Assembly: GCA_039591075.1 (NCBI GenBank)
Contig: JBDHEI010000011.1
Coordinates: 13,245 to 77,244 of the forward strand
DNA length: 64,000 bases
Origin: JAOTVV01 sp039591075
Lineage (GTDB): Bacteria > Gemmatimonadota > Gemmatimonadetes > Gemmatimonadales > GWC2-71-9
Direction of reading: 5' to 3'
The notes under the pieces are model-generated. The model was not told where the DNA came from. It did not search any database and saw only the letters and a list, made by a program, of their open reading frames with translations. Every line of letters starts with the position of its first letter. Positions within the stretch are counted from its first letter, which is position 1. This document shows positions 55,920-64,000 of the stretch, piece by piece. Both the position numbers and the translations under genes were made by a program.

Positions 55920-57295
55920 TGACAAAGCCGGTCGTACTGGTCGTCGATGACGAGAAGCTCATCCGCGTATGGCTGGAAGCGCATCTCGGTGACGCTGGGT
56001 ATCAGGTGATGCTGGCTGAGAGCGCCGCCGCCGCGCGCGACCTGTTTCAGCGGACCCCGCCGGATGCCGCGTTGCTCGATCTCCGACTGCCCGACGGAAA
56101 CGGCATGGATCTACTGAAGGAGTTCCTCGAGACCGACGACCAGCTCGTGGCGATCATCCTCACGGCGCATGGCGACATCAGCACGGCCGTCGAGGCCGTC
56201 AAGCTGGGCGCGTTCCACTTTCTCGAGAAGCCGCCCAAGCTGGACGATCTGCGGATCATGCTGGAGAAGGCGCTCGAAGCGCGGTCGCTCAGGCGGACGG
56301 TCTCGGGGCTCCGGCGGCAAGCGGGGTGGCAGTTCGCTGGGGTTGAGATCGTGGGGCGGTCCGACGCGATGCAGCGGATCGTGGATCTCGTGGAGAAGGT
56401 CGCGGCCAGTGAAGGCACGACGGTACTCATTCGCGGAGAGAGCGGGGTCGGGAAGGAAGTCGTGGCTAGAGCGGTTCACGCACGCAGTGCGCGTGCCGAG
56501 TATCCGTTTCTCGAGATCAACTGCACCGCGTTGCCGGAGACCTTGCTGGAGTCCGAGCTGTTCGGGCACGAGAAGGGAGCGTTCACCGACGCCCGCGAGC
56601 GCAAACAGGGGCTGCTCGAGCTAGCCGATCGAGGAACGGTGCTGCTGGACGAAATCGGAGACCTTCCACCCGGCGCGCAGGCCAAACTGCTGCGATTCAT
56701 CGAGACGAGGATCTTCAAGCGCGTCGGCGGCGTTCGGAACATCAACGTCGACGTCCGCATCGTCGCCTCGACCAATCGCGATCTCGACGCCGCGGTGCGG
56801 GCCGGCTCGTTCCGTCTTGATTTGTTCTACCGATTGAACGTCGTGCCCGTCACGATCCCCCCGTTGCGGGAGCGCTCGGAGGACATCGAGCCGCTCGCGA
56901 AGTTCTTCCTTGAACGCATGACGAGCCAGCTTCGACGCCCGGCCCGCAGCATTTCGCGGGAGGCCCTGCGCATGCTGGAGCGGTATGCCTGGCCCGGGAA
57001 CGTGCGGGAACTCCGGAACGTGATCGAGCGAGCCGTGATTCTGGAGGAAGGGTCGGAGATCCTTCCCGAGCACCTGCCCGACGAGCTGCTGCTCGGGAGT
57101 CGCGCAGCGGATCTGGGCCCCGGGTTCATGCTGCCGGCGGGAGGCGTCGACCTCGAGGAGCTGGAGAAGGATCTCTTGAAGCAGGCGCTGGAGCAGGCGC
57201 AGGGGAATAAGACTCGCGCGGCGGGTCTGCTGGGCCTCACCCGCGATACGCTGCGGTACCGGCTGGAGAAATACGAGTTGAGGGGCGGGTCGTGA
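55919..57295 (+). CDS. NtrC/ZraR-family sigma-54 response regulator
   Basis: 458 residues. Receiver (VVDDEK, phospho-Asp in LLDLRLPDG, Lys in LEKPP), AAA+ domain (Walker A GESGVGKE, Walker B GTVLLDEIGD) and a Fis-type helix-turn-helix (NKTRAAGLLGLTRDTLRYRL). The sigma-54 contact loop reads GAFTDA, a known natural variant of GAFTGA. Partner of the kinase whose stop it overlaps. Its 3' end overlaps the convergent cytochrome gene by 59 nt. Likely controls copper genes on both sides; that link is inferred from position. Confidence 0.92.
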   Translation: MTKPVVLVVDDEKLIRVWLEAHLGDAGYQVMLAESAAAARDLFQRTPPDAALLDLRLPDGNGMDLLKEFLETDDQLVAIILTAHGDISTAVEAVKLGAFHFLEKPPKLDDLRIMLEKALEARSLRRTVSGLRRQAGWQFAGVEIVGRSDAMQRIVDLVEKVAASEGTTVLIRGESGVGKEVVARAVHARSARAEYPFLEINCTALPETLLESELFGHEKGAFTDARERKQGLLELADRGTVLLDEIGDLPPGAQAKLLRFIETRIFKRVGGVRNINVDVRIVASTNRDLDAAVRAGSFRLDLFYRLNVVPVTIPPLRERSEDIEPLAKFFLERMTSQLRRPARSISREALRMLERYAWPGNVRELRNVIERAVILEEGSEILPEHLPDELLLGSRAADLGPGFMLPAGGVDLEELEKDLLKQALEQAQGNKTRAAGLLGLTRDTLRYRLEKYELRGGS

Positions 57296-58328
57296 TGTGC
57301 CGCCCGTGTCGGGTCCCCGCCCCGCGGGGCAGAGCCGAGGGGAACTGAAACGTCCAGAGGTATTCCACCAGCATCCACGCCTGCTCGTCCGTGAGGATCG
57401 GTCCCCAGTTCGGCATGCCCGTTCCCATTCCGCCCCGCTGGATCTTGCCGTGCAGCAGCGCGGGACTCGCGCCCAGCATGGACTCGGGGTCCGTGAAGTC
57501 CGCGGGCGAACGTGGCCCATGCTTGGGCGCCACTATCGAATCACGCAGGAGCGCGCGCGCCATGACGCCGTCCCCCCGGCCGAAGACGCCGTGACAGGCG
57601 GCGCAGTTGGCGGCGTACAGCCGCCGGCCCTCCGCCAGCCGGGCCGGGTCGGTGGCGTCCCGCCACAGCCGTGCCACGAGGTTCCACACCTCACCGTCTC
57701 GCAGTTGGCCTAGAGCGGCTGTCCCCCGGAGGGCGGCCCACGCCTCGCTGGGGCCGTGGCCGCGATAGAAGTCCAGGGTCCGAAATTGGGCCGGGACCGA
57801 GTCGACCCACGATTCCGCGCGGTCCGCCCACGGTGGGTGGTTGGGTGTGACCGTTGCACGGTGCGGTGCGTCCAGGTCAATGCCCAGTCGAGCAAAGAAG
57901 GGGGACGGCGGTGCCGCTTCCAACGGAATGTCGCCGCTGGAATCGCGTACCTCGATAGTGCCGCGCATCCGCCAGTGATCCGGCCCGCACCACCGCGTGC
58001 AGTAGAACACGTAGCTCCCCGGTCGCGAGAAAGTGATCGTCGTGTCGGTCATGCGACCCGGCAGGATGTCGACGCCCGGCCCGCTCGTTCGACCGATCGC
58101 GAATCCGTGCACCACGTCGTTCGAGGTGAGCCTGAAGCGCACCGGCTGCCCCGCCTGCACCGTCAGCACCTGCGGCTGCCAGCCACCCGCGTCAGGCATG
58201 CTGGCGTGCACTTCTAGCGTGGTTGAACCGGGACCGCCTGCAGGCACCAGGCGCAGGGTCACGATGGCGGCAGAGGGAAGGACTGCCAACGCGACGACCA
58301 GGATGCGGGCGACGGTCTCGGGTTTCAC
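57237..58328 (-). CDS. CuA-domain / cytochrome c fusion (COX II-like, no core helices)
   Basis: 363 residues. One N-terminal membrane anchor, a cupredoxin domain with a complete binuclear CuA site (His74, Cys110, Cys114, His118, Met121) and a C-terminal c-type cytochrome (CAACHG, 242-247; distal Met in GGMGTGMPNWG). Similar to subunit II of caa3 oxidases but with one anchor and no catalytic subunit I gene nearby. Electrons may pass heme-CuA to an unknown acceptor. Fourth gene of the redox operon, 3 nt after the polyferredoxin. Confidence 0.85.
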   Translation of the reverse strand: MKPETVARILVVALAVLPSAAIVTLRLVPAGGPGSTTLEVHASMPDAGGWQPQVLTVQAGQPVRFRLTSNDVVHGFAIGRTSGPGVDILPGRMTDTTITFSRPGSYVFYCTRWCGPDHWRMRGTIEVRDSSGDIPLEAAPPSPFFARLGIDLDAPHRATVTPNHPPWADRAESWVDSVPAQFRTLDFYRGHGPSEAWAALRGTAALGQLRDGEVWNLVARLWRDATDPARLAEGRRLYAANCAACHGVFGRGDGVMARALLRDSIVAPKHGPRSPADFTDPESMLGASPALLHGKIQRGGMGTGMPNWGPILTDEQAWMLVEYLWTFQFPSALPRGAGTRHGRHITTRPSTRISPAGTAAYRG

Positions 58329-58331
58329 CGA

Positions 58332-59693
58332 TTACCCCGCGAGCAGGATGAGGAGTCCGACGGCCAGCGCGACCATGTAGCCGATGATCGGCGTGGCCAG
58401 TCGTGCGGGTCGGGCCGCCGGCTCGGCCCGGGCGATCCGGACGGCGGTCGCGCTGGCCCACCACGACCCTCCGGCGAGCGTCACGGTCTGGAGGGCCGGT
58501 GTCACGGTGCCGAGGAGCGGTCGCCACGACGCATTCGCAGTACCGAACAGATCCCACCCTCTGCCGAGCGGGTCGGAGAGCGCGGGCCAGAGGTAGGAGA
58601 TGTTTGCCAACGCGAAGCCCAAGGTGAAGGCGATCCAGGCCGCGAGGCCGAGCGGGATCAAGGCCGCGGAGAACCGCACGAACAGCGTCCTTGGGCGGGC
58701 GGGTGAGGTGCCCCACCGCCGGCTGATCATGACGGCGAGTCCGTAGCTGCCGGGCACGGCGACGAACAGAAAGAAGAGGAACGCGGCTGCGTAGAGGAGC
58801 CACGCGGGCGTGGCGACGGCATACGCGGCTGATTTCAGCGGTCCCCAGGGGCCGAGGAGCACGGCCGTGTAGGCCACAGCGCTCCCCAACATGATCAACG
58901 CCTTGAATGCCTCGTCCAGACCGCGTCCGCGTGGGTTGTCGAGATCGGTGCCGAAGGGGCGGATGTTCACCGCCACGTTGTCGTACGGGCACGTCCGCAA
59001 GCACTCGAGACACAGGCCGCAGTAGGTGTTCCTCGTCAGTGCGCCCGGATACACCAGCCACGGGCAGCCCGCGCCGGCAGCGCAGCCGACATAGCAGGTC
59101 TTCGGCGAGTGGCTAGCGCAGACCGTCTTGTCCCGCACGCGCAACTCGACGGGTGCCAGCTGGGAGTAGAGTCCGACGAATCCGCCGACGGGGCAGAGAT
59201 ACCGGCAGAAGGTGCGGCGCTCGTAGACCAGGGCGAGGCCCACGGCAACCAGCAGGAGCGCGAGCAGGACGAGGGCGGTGACGCGTGGCTGTGTGAGCAC
59301 GACCGTGCTGGACACCGCCAGGCCGGCGAACGCCAGATTTTGCGGCCACATGTTCCGCAGGCGGGCCGGCCAGCGCCGGCCGAGGCCGACCCCGTGATCG
59401 GTGGGACGCAACACGCCGCCGCGCTGGAGCCAGTCGCCGGGAGCGGGAATCGGGCAGACGCTACACCAGGCGCGCCCGAAGAGCGGCACGGCGAGCAGGA
59501 TGAGCACGGTCCACCACCCGATCCACACGGCCACGATCCCGAAGTTTCGGCTGCCGACGGGGGAGCCGAGGAGTCCCGTCGCAATCGCGAGGAGATATCC
59601 ACCGAGCAGAACGGAAACCGTGATGAGCTGTGGCCACCGGCTCGCCAGCAGACGGCGCACGGGGGAGAGCGCGGTCAAATCCGTGCCCCTCAC
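58332..59693 (-). CDS. NapH/NosR/CcoG-like membrane polyferredoxin
   Basis: About 453 residues. Many membrane helices with cytoplasmic Cys clusters: RAWCSVCPIPAPGDW and FCRYLCPVGG (the CxxxCP pair typical of NapH/NosR), extra Cys in TCYVGCAAGAGCP, and a 4Fe-4S site CGLCLECLRTCP. It should carry electrons across or to the membrane from the quinone or cytoplasmic pool. Start at GTG 59693 overlaps the cupredoxin stop (GTGA); GTG 59708 is an alternative. No napA or nosZ gene is present in the window. Confidence 0.87.
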   Translation of the reverse strand: MRGTDLTALSPVRRLLASRWPQLITVSVLLGGYLLAIATGLLGSPVGSRNFGIVAVWIGWWTVLILLAVPLFGRAWCSVCPIPAPGDWLQRGGVLRPTDHGVGLGRRWPARLRNMWPQNLAFAGLAVSSTVVLTQPRVTALVLLALLLVAVGLALVYERRTFCRYLCPVGGFVGLYSQLAPVELRVRDKTVCASHSPKTCYVGCAAGAGCPWLVYPGALTRNTYCGLCLECLRTCPYDNVAVNIRPFGTDLDNPRGRGLDEAFKALIMLGSAVAYTAVLLGPWGPLKSAAYAVATPAWLLYAAAFLFFLFVAVPGSYGLAVMISRRWGTSPARPRTLFVRFSAALIPLGLAAWIAFTLGFALANISYLWPALSDPLGRGWDLFGTANASWRPLLGTVTPALQTVTLAGGSWWASATAVRIARAEPAARPARLATPIIGYMVALAVGLLILLAG

Positions 59694-60127
59694 CGGCGCA
59701 CTGCCCACACGGCCCCGCTTGCCGCGAATAGCAGGAGTGCCAGCGCTCCTTGGACCAGCCGGCCTTCACCCACCGTGAGCGTGCCGACGATGAAGGGGTG
59801 TAGAGGGCCACAGGTGACGGAACACCGGAGTCGAAACGTGCCCTCGCGATCGGCAACGAACGAAAGGCGGCCGGGGCGCCCGGGTTCCGCCGTCACCGCG
59901 ACGCCGTATCCGTCCACGTGCAGGCCGTGGACCACGTCCGTGGCGACGAGATCGATCGTGACCCGGTCGCCTCTGGCGACCCGGATACGGGCCGGACGGA
60001 ACGCGTCCGCGCTGGCTTCGACCGTGAAGTGCCGTTCGCCCCCCGTGGGAGCAGGTCGCGGCATGGGAATGAGCCAGGCGGCCAGACCTGCCACTCCCAG
60101 GCCGAGACTCCACACGGAGATCCGCAT
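59690..60127 (-). CDS. Membrane-anchored CuA-like cupredoxin with Met ligand replaced
   Basis: 145 residues: N-terminal anchor or uncleaved signal (WSLGLGVAGLAAWLIP), cupredoxin fold, C-terminal second hydrophobic helix (GALALLLFAASGAVWAV). CuA-type ligands His67, Cys102, Cys106 and His110 are present, but the Met position is Ile113. Such a site could still hold copper, with altered redox tuning. Starts 6 nt after the upstream reading frame's final stop and overlaps the polyferredoxin gene. Confidence 0.82.
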   Translation of the reverse strand: MRISVWSLGLGVAGLAAWLIPMPRPAPTGGERHFTVEASADAFRPARIRVARGDRVTIDLVATDVVHGLHVDGYGVAVTAEPGRPGRLSFVADREGTFRLRCSVTCGPLHPFIVGTLTVGEGRLVQGALALLLFAASGAVWAVRR

Positions 60128-60133
60128 CGTCGC

Positions 60134-60613
60134 TCAGTGATTGGGCGGGGTCAGGACCCCACCGCGGAGTTGAATCTTGCTCGTTCCCGGTCCGTACCGG
60201 CTGTACTCCGCATGGATGCGCGTCAGGATCTCGTTGGGTTCCTTGCCATCCCGCATCATCCGCATCACGTCACGCGTGATGTCGACGCAGATCCCTCAGC
60301 CGAAGGCGTGGTCGTCGTAGACCACGCTCCCGTCCTCGCGGAACTCCTTGACGTAGCAGGCCAGGTTGCTGGTGTGTTCCATCGCGCCGCAGCCACAGTA
60401 GCAGGGAATGCGGTCGAGGACCTCCGGATTGGCGACGGCGAAGCGGTACGCCTCCTGCACGACGGTCGGCGCCCCACGCGCGAACGCTGGCAGAGCCGAA
60501 ACGGGAGCGAGCGACACGGGCGAAGCCCCCTCCTCACCGCTGCAAGCAGCCGCGCCGATGAGCGTCGCCGCCAGGATCGGCATTCGCAGGAGATCCCACC
60601 GCGGAGTGATCAT
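60134..60613 (-). CDS. PCYCGC-motif lipoprotein with in-frame UGA (candidate selenoprotein)
   Basis: Secreted PCYCGC family lipoprotein (lipobox Cys24). Cys71, Cys73, Cys75 in PCYCGCG and Cys86 lie before a UGA at codon 106 (60296-60298), which falls where family members have the first Cys of CxxC (here U-G-I-C, Cys109). After it the frame continues with family-like sequence (DGKEPNEILTRIHAEY) to a second stop at 60134, 6 nt before the next gene. AAGGA precedes the ATG. 159 residues if UGA is read as selenocysteine; 105 if it stops. A one-base error (TGC to TGA) is the alternative. Confidence 0.75.
60260..60298 (-). promoter_or_regulatory. Candidate bacterial SECIS element with its UGA
   Basis: UGA at 60296-60298. 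21 nt later lies the 5-nt apical loop CGTGA (60270-60274) closed by a perfect 7-bp stem (60275-60281 with 60263-60269), extended by three more pairs (one wobble) past a bulged A at 60282. G in second loop position and GU in the loop, plus the bulge, fit known bacterial SECIS rules (loop 16-37 nt from UGA, G in first two loop positions). Confidence 0.6.
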
Positions 60614-60758
60614 GGTTTCGTCCTTCGCTTCGAATCGTCATTCGGCTTCTCCGCGCCCCAGCGCGCGGAGGGATCGGCCGACGCAGGGGTTTCGACGCAA
60701 CCGACAAGCCGTAGCGGATTCCCAGCTGTGCCGCAGGACTGCGGCTGTCGCAAGGTTC

Positions 60759-60784
60759 GGTGTGCGGGGGAAATGCCCCGGGGA
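60759..60784 (+). promoter_or_regulatory. Shared island motif, copy 2
   Basis: GGTGTGCGGGGGAAATGCCC region; core GGGAAATGCCCCG (60768-60780) equals that at 53590-53602. A GACTGCG box lies 31 nt upstream (37 nt at copy 1). Sits in the divergent gap upstream of the redox operon. Confidence 0.35.
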
Positions 60785-60874
60785 TCGGTGCAGTTGCCCC
60801 GGCGCCCACACTGGAGGTGGTGGTGAGAGGCAGCGAAGTGGCGAGGGCGTCCCTGGGCGGAATTCGACATCTTG

Positions 60875-61189
60875 GTGCGAAACGAATGGCGGAGACGGTT
60901 GGGACGGCGGGCCTATCCGCGCGAGCATTCGACGCAGCTCATCCGCGCCCTCTTTGTCCTCGCGCTGGCCCCCACCAGTCCGATCCGTAGCCTCGTGGTC
61001 GAACAACTCCTCTGGCGGGAGTTCTACCGATGGGGGGCGTCTGGTTTGAGCCGGCCGGATATTGAGACGGAGCTTCGGGCTCTGGCGCACGCATTCCGGG
61101 ACGTGTTGAACACAACGTGGGGCCACACCCACCGCAGCCAAAGCGCGGCGGACGTGGTTGATCAGACGTTGCGGGAGATCCTCGTGTAG
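60875..61189 (+). CDS. Small helical protein, function unknown
   Basis: 104 residues from GTG 60875 (TTG 60872 also possible). Arg-rich N-terminus, a mildly hydrophobic helix (LIRALFVLALAPTSPIRSLVVEQLLW) and an amphipathic helical C-terminus (TELRALAHAFRDVLNTTWG). No motif or family seen and the ribosome site is weak. It faces away from the redox operon and precedes nuoA by 90 nt. Confidence 0.4.
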   Translation: MRNEWRRRLGRRAYPREHSTQLIRALFVLALAPTSPIRSLVVEQLLWREFYRWGASGLSRPDIETELRALAHAFRDVLNTTWGHTHRSQSAADVVDQTLREILV

Positions 61190-61279
61190 CCATTCCGGGG
61201 GCCACCTATGCGCGATCTGGCTCCCGGACGGTGAGCGTTGCAGCTGCAGTGTTCCAGCCCTCCTAGCCCAGGTCGAGCC

Positions 61280-61636
61280 ATGCTTCGCGAGTACGTCCCC
61301 CTGCTGATGTTGATTGGCCTCGTCGTCCTGACCGCTGCCATGATGATCGTGATGTCCCATATGATCGGGCCGCGTCGTCCCACCGAGGTCAAGGCCGCGC
61401 CGTACGAGTCGGGAATCCCATCGCTGGGCGGCACCCGGGGCAGATTCAGCGTGAAGTTCTATCTCATCGCGCTGTTGTTCGTCGTGTTCGACGTCGAGAT
61501 GGTCTTCATGATACCCTGGGCGGTCGCGTTCCGGCGCCTCGGCTTGCTCGGCTTGCTCGAGATGCTGGTTTTCCTCCTCGTCCTCTGTGTCGGCCTATGC
61601 TACGCCTGGATGCGGGGGGCCCTCGACTGGGACTGA
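61280..61636 (+). CDS. nuoA: NADH-quinone oxidoreductase subunit A (orphan)
   Basis: 118-residue NuoA/NdhC: three membrane helices and the conserved central loop KAAPYESGIPSLGGTRGRFSVKFY, then LLFVVFDVEMVFMIPWA with the acidic residues of TM2. Normally the first gene of nuoABCD..., but no nuoB follows; the next genes are a DUF5676-like protein and a copper ATPase. So it may be a second, stand-alone copy, or a relic placed by rearrangement. No strong Shine-Dalgarno. Confidence 0.92.
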   Translation: MLREYVPLLMLIGLVVLTAAMMIVMSHMIGPRRPTEVKAAPYESGIPSLGGTRGRFSVKFYLIALLFVVFDVEMVFMIPWAVAFRRLGLLGLLEMLVFLLVLCVGLCYAWMRGALDWD

Positions 61637-61670
61637 GGTGTGACCCCACCACACTGGTTCGGTGGCGATG

Positions 61671-61690
61671 GGTGAGATGCCCCGGCCGCT
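61671..61690 (+). promoter_or_regulatory. Shared island motif, copy 3
   Basis: GGTGAGATGCCCCG followed by GCCGCT: as copy 1 but lacking four bases (GGAA). Lies between nuoA and the copper ATPase genes. Confidence 0.3.
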
Positions 61691-61839
61691 GCGTGGTGCA
61701 GCCCAGTGACTGGCTCCCGCGAATCCGCCGCAGAACCTCGTAAGCTGTTTCGATCCCATCATTTGGCGTTTGTGCCCCGAGGGGAACGGGCGTTGCGGTG
61801 TCACAGGCGCGAAACGCACCTCGGACGCAGGAGGGCGAG

Positions 61840-61950
61840 ATGGATTGGATTCGGGGGAACTGGCGGTGGAGCTGTTGCGGGCCGTCGTCCGACGGTCACG
61901 CGCACGGCGGCGCCACGATGCATCAGAGGAGGGGAGATGCTCAACGGTAA
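61840..61950 (+). CDS. Possible small Cys/His protein (36 aa)
   Basis: An ATG with AGGAGG 5-6 nt upstream opens a 36-codon frame. It begins MDWIRGNWRW and holds CC and HAHGG, which could bind metal. Its stop overlaps the start of the DUF5676-like gene by 14 nt. Small MDW-type proteins with His/Cys tails occur in copper islands. Coding status rests on the ribosome site and position only. Confidence 0.4.
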   Translation: MDWIRGNWRWSCCGPSSDGHAHGGATMHQRRGDAQR

Positions 61951-62206
61951 GGTCGTCACCTGGTCCCTGGCGCTCTTTGCGGCGGTGACGTTCGTGCTGT
62001 GTGTGCTCTATGGGCTCGTGGTGCCGCAGACGCTACACATGACGGAGTGGCTGGAGGCGGTGCTGCCGGGATTCCGCTGGCTCTCCATTCCCGGCTTCTT
62101 TGTTGGCCTGGTGGAGTCGGTTCTCTATGGGGTGTATGCTGGTGCGGTCTTCACTGCCATTCACAACACACTGTGGCGCCTCTGGGCCCGGCCACCGGCC
62201 ACCTGA
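61937..62206 (+). CDS. DUF5676-like small membrane protein
   Basis: 89 residues with two or three membrane helices (WSLALFAAVTFVLCVLYGLVV, FFVGLVESVLYGVYAGAVF). A GGAGGGGAG stretch precedes the ATG. Size, MLNGKVV opening and position just before a copper ATPase match DUF5676 proteins, which accompany heavy-metal genes. Function unknown. 30 nt from the ATPase start. Confidence 0.68.
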   Translation: MLNGKVVTWSLALFAAVTFVLCVLYGLVVPQTLHMTEWLEAVLPGFRWLSIPGFFVGLVESVLYGVYAGAVFTAIHNTLWRLWARPPAT

Positions 62207-62236
62207 ACGATGAGCGCCCAAGAAGGAGATCGCAGG

Positions 62237-64000
<1,764 letters not shown>

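Noticed and set aside
56570..56590. GAFTDA instead of GAFTGA in the NtrC-type regulator as a loss of sigma-54 contact
   Set aside because: GAFTDA is a frequent natural variant in this regulator family, so no defect is claimed.

Overview
The window (64 kb, high GC) looks like chromosomal DNA of a Gram-negative, probably aerobic, protein- and dicarboxylate-using bacterium. A SusC/SusD pair, other TonB-type receptors, an S46 peptidase, a DUF2339 protein, a lipoprotein-rich secretome and Zn-ribbon hypotheticals suggest Gemmatimonadota or a close relative; that assignment is inferred from gene content only. No rRNA, tRNA, CRISPR array, transposase or prophage was seen.

Region 1 (1-24.2 kb) is mostly envelope and central metabolism. 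It holds the end of a SusC receptor with its SusD lipoprotein, small outer-membrane and lipoproteins, a DUF2339 membrane protein divergent from an M1 peptidase, PEP carboxylase coupled to a DASS dicarboxylate transporter, a SbcD-like phosphoesterase, a second TonB receptor with a lipoprotein partner, a secreted phosphatase, MscL and an OmpA protein with six calcium-type repeats.

Region 2 (24.4-31.6 kb) is a signalling block: a sigma-54 response regulator, an HPt-like protein without its histidine, a coiled-coil protein, a Rab/Ras-like GTPase translationally coupled to a PAS histidine kinase, a DUF4332 protein and a dodecin. Region 3 (31.7-45.4 kb) is housekeeping and degradative: a beta-lactamase-fold hydrolase, a DPP11-like S46 peptidase, an ALDH7-type dehydrogenase, an Fpg/Nei glycosylase, a DAACS symporter, a PIG-L deacetylase, and PAS and TPR proteins.

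Region 4 (45.5-64 kb) is a copper/silver and redox island. A minus-strand operon encodes an OMF, CusB, CusA, a PII-like protein, a Met-rich lipoprotein and a TlpA thioredoxin. A degenerate HMA protein and an NtrB/NtrC-type two-component system follow. A second minus-strand operon encodes a PCYCGC-motif lipoprotein, a CuA-like cupredoxin, a membrane polyferredoxin and a CuA-cytochrome c. The plus strand then carries an orphan NuoA, a DUF5676-like protein and a YHS-HMBD-HMBD P1B ATPase that runs off the window end.

The most striking observation is in that second redox operon. The PCYCGC lipoprotein frame is interrupted by one UGA at the first position of a conserved CxxC. The frame then continues with family-like sequence to 6 nt before the next gene, and a SECIS-like hairpin lies just after the UGA. 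This is a candidate selenoprotein. A 47-nt homopolymer inside cusB, which seems to replace part of the conserved C-terminus, is the other major anomaly.
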